Part shown: piece after piece, positions 42,284-50,793 of the stretch | Layout: every line of letters starts with the position of its first letter | Position numbering within the stretch: the first letter of the stretch is position 1 | Assembly (NCBI GenBank): GCA_902800345.1 | Contig: CADCDO010000027.1 | Location: 1 to 50,793 of the forward strand | Length of the DNA: 50,793 nucleotides | Reading direction: 5' to 3' | Source of the DNA: Fibrobacter succinogenes | Lineage (GTDB): Bacteria; Fibrobacterota; Fibrobacteria; Fibrobacterales; Fibrobacteraceae | Notes under the pieces: model-generated | Seen by the model: the letters and a program-made list of their open reading frames with translations, nothing else | The model's database searches: none | Told to the model about the DNA's origin: nothing | Position numbers and translations under genes: made by a program

Positions 42284-42322
42284 GCAACTTTCGCCTCGCT
42301 TGTTTTTGCTACATTCCCTTTC

Positions 42323-45271
42323 ATGGCAGAAAAGACTTTATTACTACTTGATTCCTTCGCGCTCGCGTTCCGTATGTTCTACGCTTACAGCCAGAACCCG
42401 CTCGTCAACAGCAAGGGCGAAGAGGTTTCCATGATGCACGGCTACTGGGGTGCGGTGTTGCGCATTCTAGCCAAGCACAAGCCCACGCATTTTGCAATTG
42501 CTCGCGACGTCGCGCACACCAAGACTTTCCGCCACGAACTTTATCCGGACTACAAGGCCAATCGCGGCCCGATGCCCGAAGAAATGGCAGCGCAGATGCC
42601 GCTCCTTTGCGAATCCTTGGAAGCAAGCGGCATTCCGCTTTTGTCGGAACCCGGCTACGAAGCCGACGACGTGATGGCAAGCGCTGCCGAAGCGGCCGTG
42701 AACGCCGGTTTTGACCACGTCGTGATTATCAGCAAAGACAAGGACATGTCGCAAATCGTGACCGACAAGATTCACCTTTTCCATTTGGAAAAAGGCGCCG
42801 ACGGCATTGATTTTGGACCGCAACAAGTCCTCGAAAAATACGGCATTCCGCCCGAAAAAATCCGCGACTACTTGGCTCTCATGGGAGACTCAAGCGATAA
42901 CGTCCCGGGCGTTCCCAAAGTCGGCCCGAAAACCGCAATTCAGCTGTTGACTGAATACGGCGACATGGACAACATTTACGCAAACCTCGACAACATCAAG
43001 AAGAAAGGCTTGCACGACAATCTCGCGAACAACAAGGAACAAGCGTTCCTGAGCCGCGAACTCGTGACGTTACAGACAAAGCGGGCCTACAGCGGGAACC
43101 TTGACGCCCTTGAATTCTGCGGCATCCACAGCGATACGCTCGAAAACATTTTCAGGGAACACGAAATCAACAGTCTCGTTCGTTTGCTAGAAAACGTTCC
43201 GAGCAAAACAGGATTTGTGCGCGACGGAGATTGTTCCAGCGATGACTCTCGCGCTTCCGACGGCACATCCGAAGGCGAATCCGACGACTCCAGCAAAATC
43301 GCAAAGGCCAGCTTCCCCGCCGACCTCCCGCCCACTTACATCTGCGTCGATAGCGATGATGTTTTCGAACAGTTGAAATCGGAATTTGACGCCGCAACAG
43401 AAATTGGCATCGACACCGAAACCAACGGACTCGATCCGATGCAGTGCAACATCGTCGGGCTTTGCCTTGCCGCAGCCGCAAAAGACGGCAGCGTCCCCAA
43501 GGGTTATTACATTCCACTTGGGCATACTGACGACATCGGATTTCCGTACCCCGCCGGCAAGGGCGGCAACTTCGACTTTAACGCCACCAAGAAGTGGTTC
43601 ATCGATTTTTGGAACGATTCTTGCACACTCCCCGATGGTGAATCCAAGCAGCAGCCCGACGACGGTTCAAAAAGCGCGGACGCTTGCAATAGCGGCGCAA
43701 CTTTCGAAGCATGCAAGCGCGCATTCGTTTTCCACAACGCCAAATTTGATTTGCACGTTCTCGCCCGCACCTTCGGACTCACACAAAAGCAAATCGATGC
43801 CGCAAACATCATCGACACGCTCATTGCCGCATGGATGCTCTCGCCCGGCCAAACTGGGCTCGGCCTCGACAATCAGGTCATGCAACTTTTGCAGCACGAG
43901 ATGATTCCCATCGAAAACCTCATCGGACGCGGCAAAAACCAAATTACGTTTAACCGCACGAACATCAAAGACGCGACCGAATACGGCGCCGAAGACGCGG
44001 TCTATACGCTCCGCCTGTGGAAGCCGCTCCGCGCTAAACTCCAGAAGTACGACTACGAAAAATACTTTTTCAGCCAGGAAATGCCGCTCCTCAAGGTTCT
44101 TTACCAGATGGAAGGCATCGGCGCATTCGTCGATACCAAGATTCTAAAGGACCTGCAAGCCGATTTGCAGCACCGCATCGAAAAGCTCGAAAAAGAAATC
44201 TGCGACATGGCCGGTTGCGAATTCAATATCGGCTCTCCCAAGCAGCTCGGCGAAGTGCTCTTTGACACGCTCGGTCTCCCCGAAATAAAAAAACGCAGCA
44301 CGGACGCCGCCGTCCTCGAAGAACTCAGCTTCCGCAGCGCACACCCGATTGTCTTTGCGGTTATCGAATACCGCGAACTCAAGAAAATGCAGAGCACTTA
44401 TGTCTCTGTGCTTCCGACACTTGTGAATCCGGACACCAAGCGCATCCACACAAGCTTTATCCAGTGGGGCACAGCCACAGGCCGCCTCTCTAGCCGCGAC
44501 CCGAACTTGCAAAACATCCCCGTCCGTAGCGACCTCGGCAAGCAAATCCGCGCCGCATTCGTGCCGCAGAACCCGAACAACGTGATTCTCGCCGTCGATT
44601 ACTCGCAGATTGAACTCCGCATGCTCGCCCACCTGAGCGGGGACGTTGCCCTCATCGAAAGCTACAAGGAAGGCATCGACATCCACGCCCGCACGGCCGC
44701 CGCCATCAACCGCGTGCCGCTGGACAGCGTGACCGCCGACATGCGCCGCGACGCGAAGGTCGTGAACTTCGGTGTGCTCTACGGCATGACCGCCTTCCGC
44801 CTCTCCCGCGACCTGAAAATCCCGATGGCACAGGCCAAGAGCTTCATCGACGGCTACTTCGAAATGTACCAGGGCGTGCAAAAGTTCATCGACGACACCA
44901 AGGCCGCCGCCCACCGCGATGGCTACGTGGAAACGCTTTCCGGACGTCGCCGCTACATCGCAGGCATCGACAGCTCCGACCGCATGGAATCACAAATGGC
45001 CGAGCGCATGGCCGTGAACACCCCCGTGCAGGGCAGCGCCGCCGACCTCATCAAAATTGCCATGATTCGCATCCAGAAGCGCATCAACGACGAGAACCTC
45101 CCGCTCCGCATGATGCTCCAAGTGCACGATGAACTGGTTTTCGAATGCCCGCGTGAACAGGTGGAAACGCTCTCGCAAATGGTCAAGTCCGAAATGGAAG
45201 GGGCCATGGAACTCAAAGTTCCGCTCGTGGCCAGCGTCGGATTCGGCAAAAACTGGCTCGAAGCGCATTAA
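42323..45271 (+). CDS. polA: DNA polymerase I
   Basis: 982 residues. 5'-3' exonuclease domain to ~290 (LLLDSFALAFRMFYAY, EADDVMASAAEAA, GDSSDNVPGVPKVGPKTAIQLL). The 3'-5' exonuclease domain keeps its acidic residues (GIDTETNGLD, FHNAKFDLHVL, YGAEDAVYTLRLW), so proofreading is likely intact. The polymerase domain shows DYSQIELRMLAHLSGD, RRDAKVVNFGVLYGM and QVHDELVFE. The protein is longer than E. coli Pol I (928) because of acidic, serine-rich inserts at ~293-325 and ~430-455. Serves repair and Okazaki fragment processing. Confidence 0.97.
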   Translation: MAEKTLLLLDSFALAFRMFYAYSQNPLVNSKGEEVSMMHGYWGAVLRILAKHKPTHFAIARDVAHTKTFRHELYPDYKANRGPMPEEMAAQMPLLCESLEASGIPLLSEPGYEADDVMASAAEAAVNAGFDHVVIISKDKDMSQIVTDKIHLFHLEKGADGIDFGPQQVLEKYGIPPEKIRDYLALMGDSSDNVPGVPKVGPKTAIQLLTEYGDMDNIYANLDNIKKKGLHDNLANNKEQAFLSRELVTLQTKRAYSGNLDALEFCGIHSDTLENIFREHEINSLVRLLENVPSKTGFVRDGDCSSDDSRASDGTSEGESDDSSKIAKASFPADLPPTYICVDSDDVFEQLKSEFDAATEIGIDTETNGLDPMQCNIVGLCLAAAAKDGSVPKGYYIPLGHTDDIGFPYPAGKGGNFDFNATKKWFIDFWNDSCTLPDGESKQQPDDGSKSADACNSGATFEACKRAFVFHNAKFDLHVLARTFGLTQKQIDAANIIDTLIAAWMLSPGQTGLGLDNQVMQLLQHEMIPIENLIGRGKNQITFNRTNIKDATEYGAEDAVYTLRLWKPLRAKLQKYDYEKYFFSQEMPLLKVLYQMEGIGAFVDTKILKDLQADLQHRIEKLEKEICDMAGCEFNIGSPKQLGEVLFDTLGLPEIKKRSTDAAVLEELSFRSAHPIVFAVIEYRELKKMQSTYVSVLPTLVNPDTKRIHTSFIQWGTATGRLSSRDPNLQNIPVRSDLGKQIRAAFVPQNPNNVILAVDYSQIELRMLAHLSGDVALIESYKEGIDIHARTAAAINRVPLDSVTADMRRDAKVVNFGVLYGMTAFRLSRDLKIPMAQAKSFIDGYFEMYQGVQKFIDDTKAAAHRDGYVETLSGRRRYIAGIDSSDRMESQMAERMAVNTPVQGSAADLIKIAMIRIQKRINDENLPLRMMLQVHDELVFECPREQVETLSQMVKSEMEGAMELKVPLVASVGFGKNWLEAH

Positions 45272-45299
45272 AGTTCGCGCATTCCCCGCATAGCCCCAT

Positions 45300-45498
45300 G
45301 TTCTCAAAAAAAGTTCTCAAAATATTTGCAATTTTCATCACATAAAAACTCACAAACTTAATATTTTTCGTAACTTACCGATTTCTCTGTTGCGTTTTCA
45401 AACGTAATCATGTATATTAAGGTAAAGATTACGGGCGTTTTCTTTAACGAGTATGAGAATAAGGGATGTTTGGGAAATCACGGGGGATGTTCTCAAAA
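45300..45498 (+). repeat. Three GTTCTCAAAA copies upstream of the cellulase
   Basis: The 10-mer GTTCTCAAAA occurs at 45300-45309, 45313-45322 and 45489-45498, with an inverted GAGAAC at 45517-45522. The sites flank the putative promoter at 45390-45418 and might be operators; chance is possible in this A/T-rich gap. Confidence 0.35.
45390..45418 (+). promoter_or_regulatory. Sigma-70-like promoter of the cellulase gene
   Basis: TTGCGT (45390-45395) and TATATT (45413-45418) with 17 bases between. Transcription from ~45425 would give a leader of about 140 bases before the ATG. Confidence 0.45.
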
Positions 45499-45567
45499 AT
45501 TTCTAAAAATCATTAAGAGAACCACGGCAAAGGCACCCACAACAAGTTACTATAAGGAGTCTTCGAC

Positions 45568-47670
45568 ATGAGATTCAATACCTTTGGCATCGCCGCAAGC
45601 TCACTGCTCTTAGCCGCAGCTTCGGCTTTTGCGCTTCCCAAGGCAACCGAAATATTCCCCAAGATGGGCCTCGGCTACAACATCGGCAACACGATGGAAG
45701 TTCCAGGCAATCAGGGCGGCCCGACCGGATGGGGCAACCCCTTCCCGGACGCAGCCTACGTGAAGGCAATCAAGGACGCCGGTTTCAACACGGTGCGCAT
45801 CCCTTGCGCCTGGAACAGTCACTCCTCTAACGGCACAATCAACGCCGGCTGGCTCGACTCCGTCAAGACTGTCGTCGATCTCGTCATTAACAACGGCATG
45901 TACGCCATCTTAAACAGCCACTGGGACGAAGGCTGGCTCGAAGACCACGTGTTCGACGGTGAAGGCTACGACAAGACCGGTCTCGTGAACAGCTCCGCAG
46001 CAGCAGTCGCCGCCAAGCAGGAATCTTACTGGAAGCAGATCGCCACCAAGTTCGCTGAATATGACGAGCACTTGATTTTCGCCTCCGCCAACGAACCGGG
46101 CGTGAACGACCCGTGGAACGGCGGTGCCGATAACGGCCAATGGGCATTCGATTCCAAGCGCATGACCATCCTCAAGCAATTCCATGAAGCATGCCTCAAA
46201 GGAGTGCGCTCCACCGGCGGCAACAACGCCACACGCATCGTGGTCGTGCAGTCTCCGCGTACCGAAATCGACAAGGCTCCGCTTCTATCCGAGCAGTACC
46301 CGACCGACCCGGCTGGCGACGGCTACACCATGGCCGAAGTCCACTTCTACCCCTACCAGTTCTCGCTCATGACTAGCGGCGACGAAGACTGGGGCAAGAT
46401 GTTCTACTACTGGGAAGACCAGACTCCAGGTAACGACGCCGCACACACCTGCTCCGGCTCCGCACTCGGTTCCAAGCAGTCCATCGACAAACTGTTCAGC
46501 GGGCTCAAGACACGTTTCTACGACAAGGGTATCCCGGTCGTGATTGGCGAAATGGGCGCCGTCAAACGCCTCGACCTTCTCTCCGGCGACAACCTGAAAG
46601 CACACTTGAAGGCACGCGCAGCCTGGTACGGCTACACGGTCGCCGCCGCAAAGAAGAACGGCCTCGTCCCCTGCGTATGGGATACCGGTGACGAAGGCGA
46701 CGGCAACTTCACAATCATCCGCCGTCAGGTGAACAAGTTCGGCGGCAAAGTCGGCGACATCACCGACGTCGAAACGCTCAACGCCATGCGCGAAGCTTAC
46801 GGCCAGGCCGCAGTTCCGGGTAATTCCATCGACTCCACCGTCAAGGAAAACACACAAATTCTCGATGGCGACATGGCACTCCACATCTCTTACAAGACGG
46901 TTCAAGCGGACACCAGCGAAGCAGGCACCATGCGTATCGACCTCAGCAAAGACTGGAGCCAGTACGTCGCCATTTCCTTCGACTTGCGCGCCGCTGGCGA
47001 AATCGCAGGCCCGTGCATGGACAAAACCCGCGACGGTTGCGGTGATTACGGCTGGGCAAGCGTCTCCCTCTTCAACATGAGCGGCGAATGGAAATGGAAC
47101 GAAGTCTCTCTCGGTAACGTCGAAGACCTCGGCACCATCAAGAACTACAAGATTGAATTCGGCGACGGCGAAGGCAAACTCGCTTTCGAAAATGCGGCCA
47201 AGATGAACGCCATCGGCATCAACCTCTACGGCACACAGTTCACCGGCGACATGTACCTCGACAACATGCTCCTCTGGAAAGCCGACGGTACCGCCGACAC
47301 ACTCCAGGACTTCAACACCAAGAAGCCGAAACTCGAAGGCACCGCCAAGGGTGAACTCATCAAGGCGAACGCCACGGGCGACTGGGGCGCAGACACCAAG
47401 AGCGGCATCTGCATGCCACGCGTAAGAACAGCCTCCAAGATGCTCGTGAACGTGCAACCGGGCTCCGTCACTGCCACGTTCACCGCAAGCAAGGCTAACC
47501 GCGGCTCAGCAATGCTCATGAACACCATGGGCCAGGTTATCGCCCAGCAGGCCTTTAACGCCACCGCAGGCGCAAACGAAGTCAAGCTGAATACAAACTT
47601 CCGCGGTCCGGCAGTTCTTATCGTCAAGATGGGCAGCCAGAAGAGCGTGCAGCAAGTCAAGCTTCGCTAA
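45568..47670 (+). CDS. Secreted GH5 endoglucanase with carbohydrate-binding-like domain and C-terminal sorting-type domain
   Basis: 700 residues. Signal peptide to ~22 (AAASAFA-LP). GH5 catalytic domain ~28-425 with GLGYNIGNTME, VRIPCAWN, ILNSHWDEGW, ASANEPG (acid/base E176), AEVHFYPYQF and VIGEMGAV (nucleophile E328). A beta-sandwich of CBM11-like form follows (~435-605: GTMRIDLSKDWSQYVAISFDLRAA... GDMYLDNMLLWK). The last ~75 residues (MLMNTMGQVIAQQAFNA to QQVKLR) resemble type IX secretion C-terminal or Fibrobacter basic terminal domains. It hydrolyses internal beta-1,4 bonds of cellulose or related glucans. AAGGAG precedes the ATG. Confidence 0.93.
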   Translation: MRFNTFGIAASSLLLAAASAFALPKATEIFPKMGLGYNIGNTMEVPGNQGGPTGWGNPFPDAAYVKAIKDAGFNTVRIPCAWNSHSSNGTINAGWLDSVKTVVDLVINNGMYAILNSHWDEGWLEDHVFDGEGYDKTGLVNSSAAAVAAKQESYWKQIATKFAEYDEHLIFASANEPGVNDPWNGGADNGQWAFDSKRMTILKQFHEACLKGVRSTGGNNATRIVVVQSPRTEIDKAPLLSEQYPTDPAGDGYTMAEVHFYPYQFSLMTSGDEDWGKMFYYWEDQTPGNDAAHTCSGSALGSKQSIDKLFSGLKTRFYDKGIPVVIGEMGAVKRLDLLSGDNLKAHLKARAAWYGYTVAAAKKNGLVPCVWDTGDEGDGNFTIIRRQVNKFGGKVGDITDVETLNAMREAYGQAAVPGNSIDSTVKENTQILDGDMALHISYKTVQADTSEAGTMRIDLSKDWSQYVAISFDLRAAGEIAGPCMDKTRDGCGDYGWASVSLFNMSGEWKWNEVSLGNVEDLGTIKNYKIEFGDGEGKLAFENAAKMNAIGINLYGTQFTGDMYLDNMLLWKADGTADTLQDFNTKKPKLEGTAKGELIKANATGDWGADTKSGICMPRVRTASKMLVNVQPGSVTATFTASKANRGSAMLMNTMGQVIAQQAFNATAGANEVKLNTNFRGPAVLIVKMGSQKSVQQVKLR

Positions 47671-47815
47671 TCTACGGCAGCACTATCCCGACCAGGATTC
47701 GCAAGTTAGTCGAACCACCGAAATTGGCACACGCAGCCTCCACGAACAACCCTTGCAGTTTGAGGTGTTTAAGCAAGGGGCAACACAGAGACAAAATCTC
47801 TTTGTTGTACGAAAA

Positions 47816-47842
47816 GGGCCCGGCTTTCGCCGGACCCTTTTT
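47816..47842 (+). terminator. Intrinsic terminator after the cellulase gene
   Basis: GGG-C-CCGGC pairs with GCCGG-A-CCC around TTTC, followed by a run of T. A preceding AAAA makes it usable from the opposite strand too. Confidence 0.8.
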
Positions 47843-47873
47843 CTTTTCCCCCTAACAAAAGATTACATCCAAA

Positions 47874-50153
47874 TTATTCACGATCTAGGAATATCCTTTT
47901 ATCATATAACGTACCAATAGACATGATATTGAACTCGTTTTCCACATCCGTCGAGGATTGCATTATGAACCTAACCGTAACCAAATACTTTGCAATTTTA
48001 TATTCCAGTTCTCTATCCCACATTTTAAGCGCCTCCATTCCGGACGGGAGCCCAAAATTATCCCATTGCACACACCTTTGCTCGACAGTTTCATTAATGG
48101 GCAAATTAAAAAACGGTTTGCCCCCCAACATAGTATTCAACGAATCGCCCAAGTCCAGTTCCAGAATCGGGGCAACTTGCGAGGAATACGTTAGACACAT
48201 TCCGCCCCAATTCGAGACATCGGCAGGCACGGATTTTCCAGTCGAATCCTTAGCAATATTGAAGCCTACCGCGACATACGGGTCATCGGTCATCGTCCCG
48301 TGATTCAAGGATGCCGTACCGCAAATGCCTTGGCATTTTGTTATAACAAATTCCATCGTATCCACTTCATCGTACATTTGTGCGCCCGGGAATACCCACG
48401 CCATAGACGATGCGCCACCTTTTTCTCCATCCGTTTCCAAGAACCAAGCCCCATCTTCAACAACGCCCTGCGGCCAAACGTTTCTCGCATAGCGCGCCGT
48501 ATTGACATGTTTCATTCCGTAATTCGGCCCCCAAATGTCTTCGCCACAATATTTTCCGAAGTCATTTTTTACACACAACGGTAAATTCAAGTTGCTTTCA
48601 AAGCTTCTGTAAACAGTCCCGATTGCGCCAATCCCGAACTTGTAATTTCCTTCATCCGCCTGGATTTTAAAATTTACGGAGACTAGACGCTTCGCGGTAT
48701 TTTTACCAACCGTCGATTGCCAATGATCACCGACTTTCAATTCTTCCGGTACATTCTCCACCCCGTCAGGCAGCCGGAACATGCTCCAGAGATAGCAAAC
48801 CTCACTCGTAGACAAAGACCGAGGCAGTATTGCAGAAGGCAATTTATCACCCAGTACCTGATTCAGCGAATCACCCAACCCAAGTTCTATCGTGATGGGC
48901 TTTTCTGAATAATATTCCATACAAATGCCACCCCAATTCGAGACATCAACCGGCACAGGTTTCTCCCAAGCAGAATCTAACGCTATAAAAAATCCGACAG
49001 AAACAGACGGTTCTCCAGACTGGGAACCTTTCCTCAAAGACGCCGTACCGCAAATTCCTTTACAATTAGAGAAGACTGGTTCCAGCGACCCCACATCATC
49101 CAACTGTACCGGCCAATCAATAAACGATTCACCACCTTTTTCGGAATCATCCCTATCGAACCAATAACCACTTTCATTTGCGCCTTCCGGCCATGTGTCC
49201 ATCGAATATAGAGATGTTCTAACATGATCACCATTTTTAGTTGGGCTCCAAAGGCCGCCATCAACGCCCCCCAGTACAAATGGGGTCGCAGAAGAACTCT
49301 CGATATGAGAACTGGAAGACGATTCCAAGTTCACGCTATCTGTCGGAGCATCCGCAAGCGTTCCTAGTGATTTTATATTGAACTTATATTCTCCAGAATG
49401 GGCCTGGATTCTAAATTCCAATGCAACAAGCCGTTTCGCCGCCTTTTCCCCAACATCGTCCATCCAATATTCGGGAATATCGCGCACCCAAACCGGAAGT
49501 TTAAAATCGCTCCACTTAAAGCATTTCGAGACAACTTCTTCCGTCTTAGGCAAAGCAACACTCGGCAAACCGTAACGAAGCACGTATTCAAGCGAATCGC
49601 CCAGATCGAGCACCAACGAAGGAGACGCTTCAGAAGAATAGCTAATGCACACGCCACCCCAGTTCGAGACATCAACCGGAATCGGCAAACCGGTGTCATC
49701 TACCGCCAGCGAAAAGCCGACACCGACAAACGGATTATAAGTCATTTCGCCTTTATCTAGAACCGCCGTTCCGCAAATTCCATGGCATGCCTCTATGACT
49801 GGAGCCAAGGAGTCCGTCCCTTCGCCTAATTCGACCGGCCATGATATATACGACGTGCCTCCGTCTACTGCATCAGTTTGCATTTCCAAGAACCAGTGAC
49901 CATCCGCGATAGCGTTTTTAGGCCACGAAGATGCATAAAGGGCAGTCCTAACCGCATAGTCACCAACAACAGGATCCCATAAGTTTCCATGTTCACTCGG
50001 TTCCGAGCCCGATGAATTTTCAAGAACCGAACTGGATGACCCAAACGCCACCGTATTGGGTTCCGTCGACGTCCCGACTATGCCATTGTCGTCGGAACAC
50101 GCAGTCACAGCGAGAGCCACCGCACCGCAGGCCATATATAGTTTCTTATTCAT
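47874..50153 (-). CDS. Lipoprotein with three repeated sandwich-like domains, coupled to a TIGR02147 gene
   Basis: 759 residues from the ATG at 50153, which has GGAGG 8 bases upstream and lipobox VTAC (Cys19). Three related domains of ~210-230 residues follow (about 55-285, 300-525 and 535-755). Each contains LW-type start, a WFxE/D strand, CxGICGTAxLxxG, VxVGFxIAxD and PVDVSNWGGxCxxY, and ends in a LGDSL and KRLVxVxFxIQ section. The cysteines and aromatic strands suggest a secreted carbohydrate-binding-like sandwich, but I know no named family. Its start overlaps the TIGR02147 stop by 8 bases. Confidence 0.82.
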   Translation of the reverse strand: MNKKLYMACGAVALAVTACSDDNGIVGTSTEPNTVAFGSSSSVLENSSGSEPSEHGNLWDPVVGDYAVRTALYASSWPKNAIADGHWFLEMQTDAVDGGTSYISWPVELGEGTDSLAPVIEACHGICGTAVLDKGEMTYNPFVGVGFSLAVDDTGLPIPVDVSNWGGVCISYSSEASPSLVLDLGDSLEYVLRYGLPSVALPKTEEVVSKCFKWSDFKLPVWVRDIPEYWMDDVGEKAAKRLVALEFRIQAHSGEYKFNIKSLGTLADAPTDSVNLESSSSSHIESSSATPFVLGGVDGGLWSPTKNGDHVRTSLYSMDTWPEGANESGYWFDRDDSEKGGESFIDWPVQLDDVGSLEPVFSNCKGICGTASLRKGSQSGEPSVSVGFFIALDSAWEKPVPVDVSNWGGICMEYYSEKPITIELGLGDSLNQVLGDKLPSAILPRSLSTSEVCYLWSMFRLPDGVENVPEELKVGDHWQSTVGKNTAKRLVSVNFKIQADEGNYKFGIGAIGTVYRSFESNLNLPLCVKNDFGKYCGEDIWGPNYGMKHVNTARYARNVWPQGVVEDGAWFLETDGEKGGASSMAWVFPGAQMYDEVDTMEFVITKCQGICGTASLNHGTMTDDPYVAVGFNIAKDSTGKSVPADVSNWGGMCLTYSSQVAPILELDLGDSLNTMLGGKPFFNLPINETVEQRCVQWDNFGLPSGMEALKMWDRELEYKIAKYLVTVRFIMQSSTDVENEFNIMSIGTLYDKRIFLDRE

Positions 50154-50793
50154 CCTTAGCCTCCTCACGTTTCCCTACTTCCTTCGAAAGAGGGAACAAT
50201 TGTAAATTCAACCTGTAAACTTGTCTGATATTGCCGCACGCCTCCGCTAGCGCGGTAATCTTCTTGCGGCATTCATCCAGTTCATGAACAATCTGTCCAT
50301 ACGTTTCGCGATCGATGCCCATCGTGACGCCCGTAACGTTCCGTTCGCTCGACGAAAAGCGGTCCAGCGAATCGACAGCCAGGTTCCCCATTTCGCGGTG
50401 CATCGAACGGATTGCAAGCGGCAAGCCCTCCTTGGAGCCTTCCACGGACTTTTCCGTTTGTCTGTAAACGTTCTCTTGTACCTGTTCGAGGAACACCGGA
50501 TTTTTCCAGCTGTCGTAATATTCGAACGCATCCTTGTCGACAATGCGGACTTTATGGTCAAACGCTATGGACTGCATTTTTTCCAGGAACTTCTTTTTCA
50601 CATCGTCCGTCTTAGCATTGCCAAACTGAACCATAGCCTCGAAGTAATCCACCTCGTGCCCCGCAAGGCCAATCGCATCCGCTACGCGCCCCATGGTCAC
50701 CTTGCTCAAGTTCGTCTTGCCTTCACATACCATCTTGAGGTAAGAAGGCGAAACGAACCCCGCAATTTTCGCAAACTCGCGCCACGAAAACGC
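50146..50793 (-). CDS. TIGR02147 family protein, 5' end beyond the window
   Basis: The frame is open to the right edge, so the N-terminus is missing; 215 residues are visible. Before the first internal ATG (50733) the reading continues FSWREFAKIAGFVSPSYLK, which together with MVCEGKTNLSK is the hallmark N-terminal block of TIGR02147 proteins. Later blocks include GLAGHEVDYFEAMVQFGNAKT and the DUF4423-like end MGIDRETYGQIVHELDECRKKI followed by VYRLNLQLFPLSKE. It is closer to the family core than the copy at 18511. Coupled by overlap to the lipoprotein at 47874. Confidence 0.9.
   Translation of the reverse strand, partial: AFSWREFAKIAGFVSPSYLKMVCEGKTNLSKVTMGRVADAIGLAGHEVDYFEAMVQFGNAKTDDVKKKFLEKMQSIAFDHKVRIVDKDAFEYYDSWKNPVFLEQVQENVYRQTEKSVEGSKEGLPLAIRSMHREMGNLAVDSLDRFSSSERNVTGVTMGIDRETYGQIVHELDECRKKITALAEACGNIRQVYRLNLQLFPLSKEVGKREEAKDE

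Larger units (their letters stand above)
41742..42322. other. Divergent intergenic region between FISUMP lipoprotein and polA
   Basis: About 580 bases without a convincing gene. It holds the 95-bp-spaced palindrome array (41845-42072), a C/T-rich stretch with TCTCGTCT repeats (42105-42155) and the perfect dyad at 42262-42283. A TATACT (42259-42264) overlaps the left half of that dyad and may be the polA -10. Confidence 0.6.

Noticed and set aside
46285..47457. 390-residue minus-strand frame
   Set aside because: Antisense to the GH5 cellulase; no start signal or family resemblance.

Overview
The window looks like chromosomal DNA of a Fibrobacter-type bacterium (phylum Fibrobacterota). The evidence is lineage-specific families: two TIGR02147-type proteins, a lipoprotein with two FISUMP (TIGR02145) domains, many lipoproteins with long serine linkers after the lipobox cysteine, and a GH5 cellulase with a carbohydrate-binding-like region and a C-terminal sorting-type tail. 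All calls are by eye from sequence and memory of families; no database search was run.

Layout. 1-3.7 kb: the first codons of a probable thrS, then an accessory patch (small exported protein, an unexplained 460-base stretch, a mini zinc-knuckle protein coupled to an ORF6N/PLD-like protein, another exported protein). 3.7-8.4 kb: DprA-like Rossmann protein with a two-hairpin leader, class A acid phosphatase, BASS-type transporter, zinc-finger membrane protein, orphan Vsr, TSCPD protein, acyltransferase 3. 8.4-13.8 kb: an operon of four lipoproteins, three of them paralogues and one carrying a PEP-synthase-like phosphohistidine plus ATP-grasp pair. Dispersed palindromic DNA repeats are read in frame inside their serine linkers. 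14.0-17.0 kb: a secreted glycoside hydrolase gene with two compensating frameshifts.

17.1-23.5 kb: an internally duplicated hypothetical protein, a 27-residue membrane microprotein missed by length cut-offs, a TIGR02147-lipoprotein pair, DUF3392-like protein, coaE, a DMT transporter and mscL. 23.7-30.6 kb: surface polysaccharide genes on the minus strand (manC, wza-like, wzb-like, rfbC, rfbB, a lipoprotein, rfbA), supplying GDP-mannose and dTDP-4-keto-rhamnose precursors, an outer-membrane export channel and a regulatory phosphatase. 30.6-41.7 kb: DUF3516-type helicase, two predicted outer-membrane proteins, a zinc-type ArsR repressor with its metal permease and a recognisable operator-promoter, nnr, flavodiiron protein, FISUMP lipoprotein. 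41.7-50.8 kb: an intergenic array of three 38-bp palindromes at exact 95-bp spacing, polA, GH5 cellulase, and a second TIGR02147-lipoprotein pair running off the right edge.

The most interesting points are the palindromic repeats used as protein linker, the two overlapping TIGR02147-lipoprotein gene pairs, the lipoprotein with cytosol-type phosphotransfer domains, and the 95-bp palindrome array.
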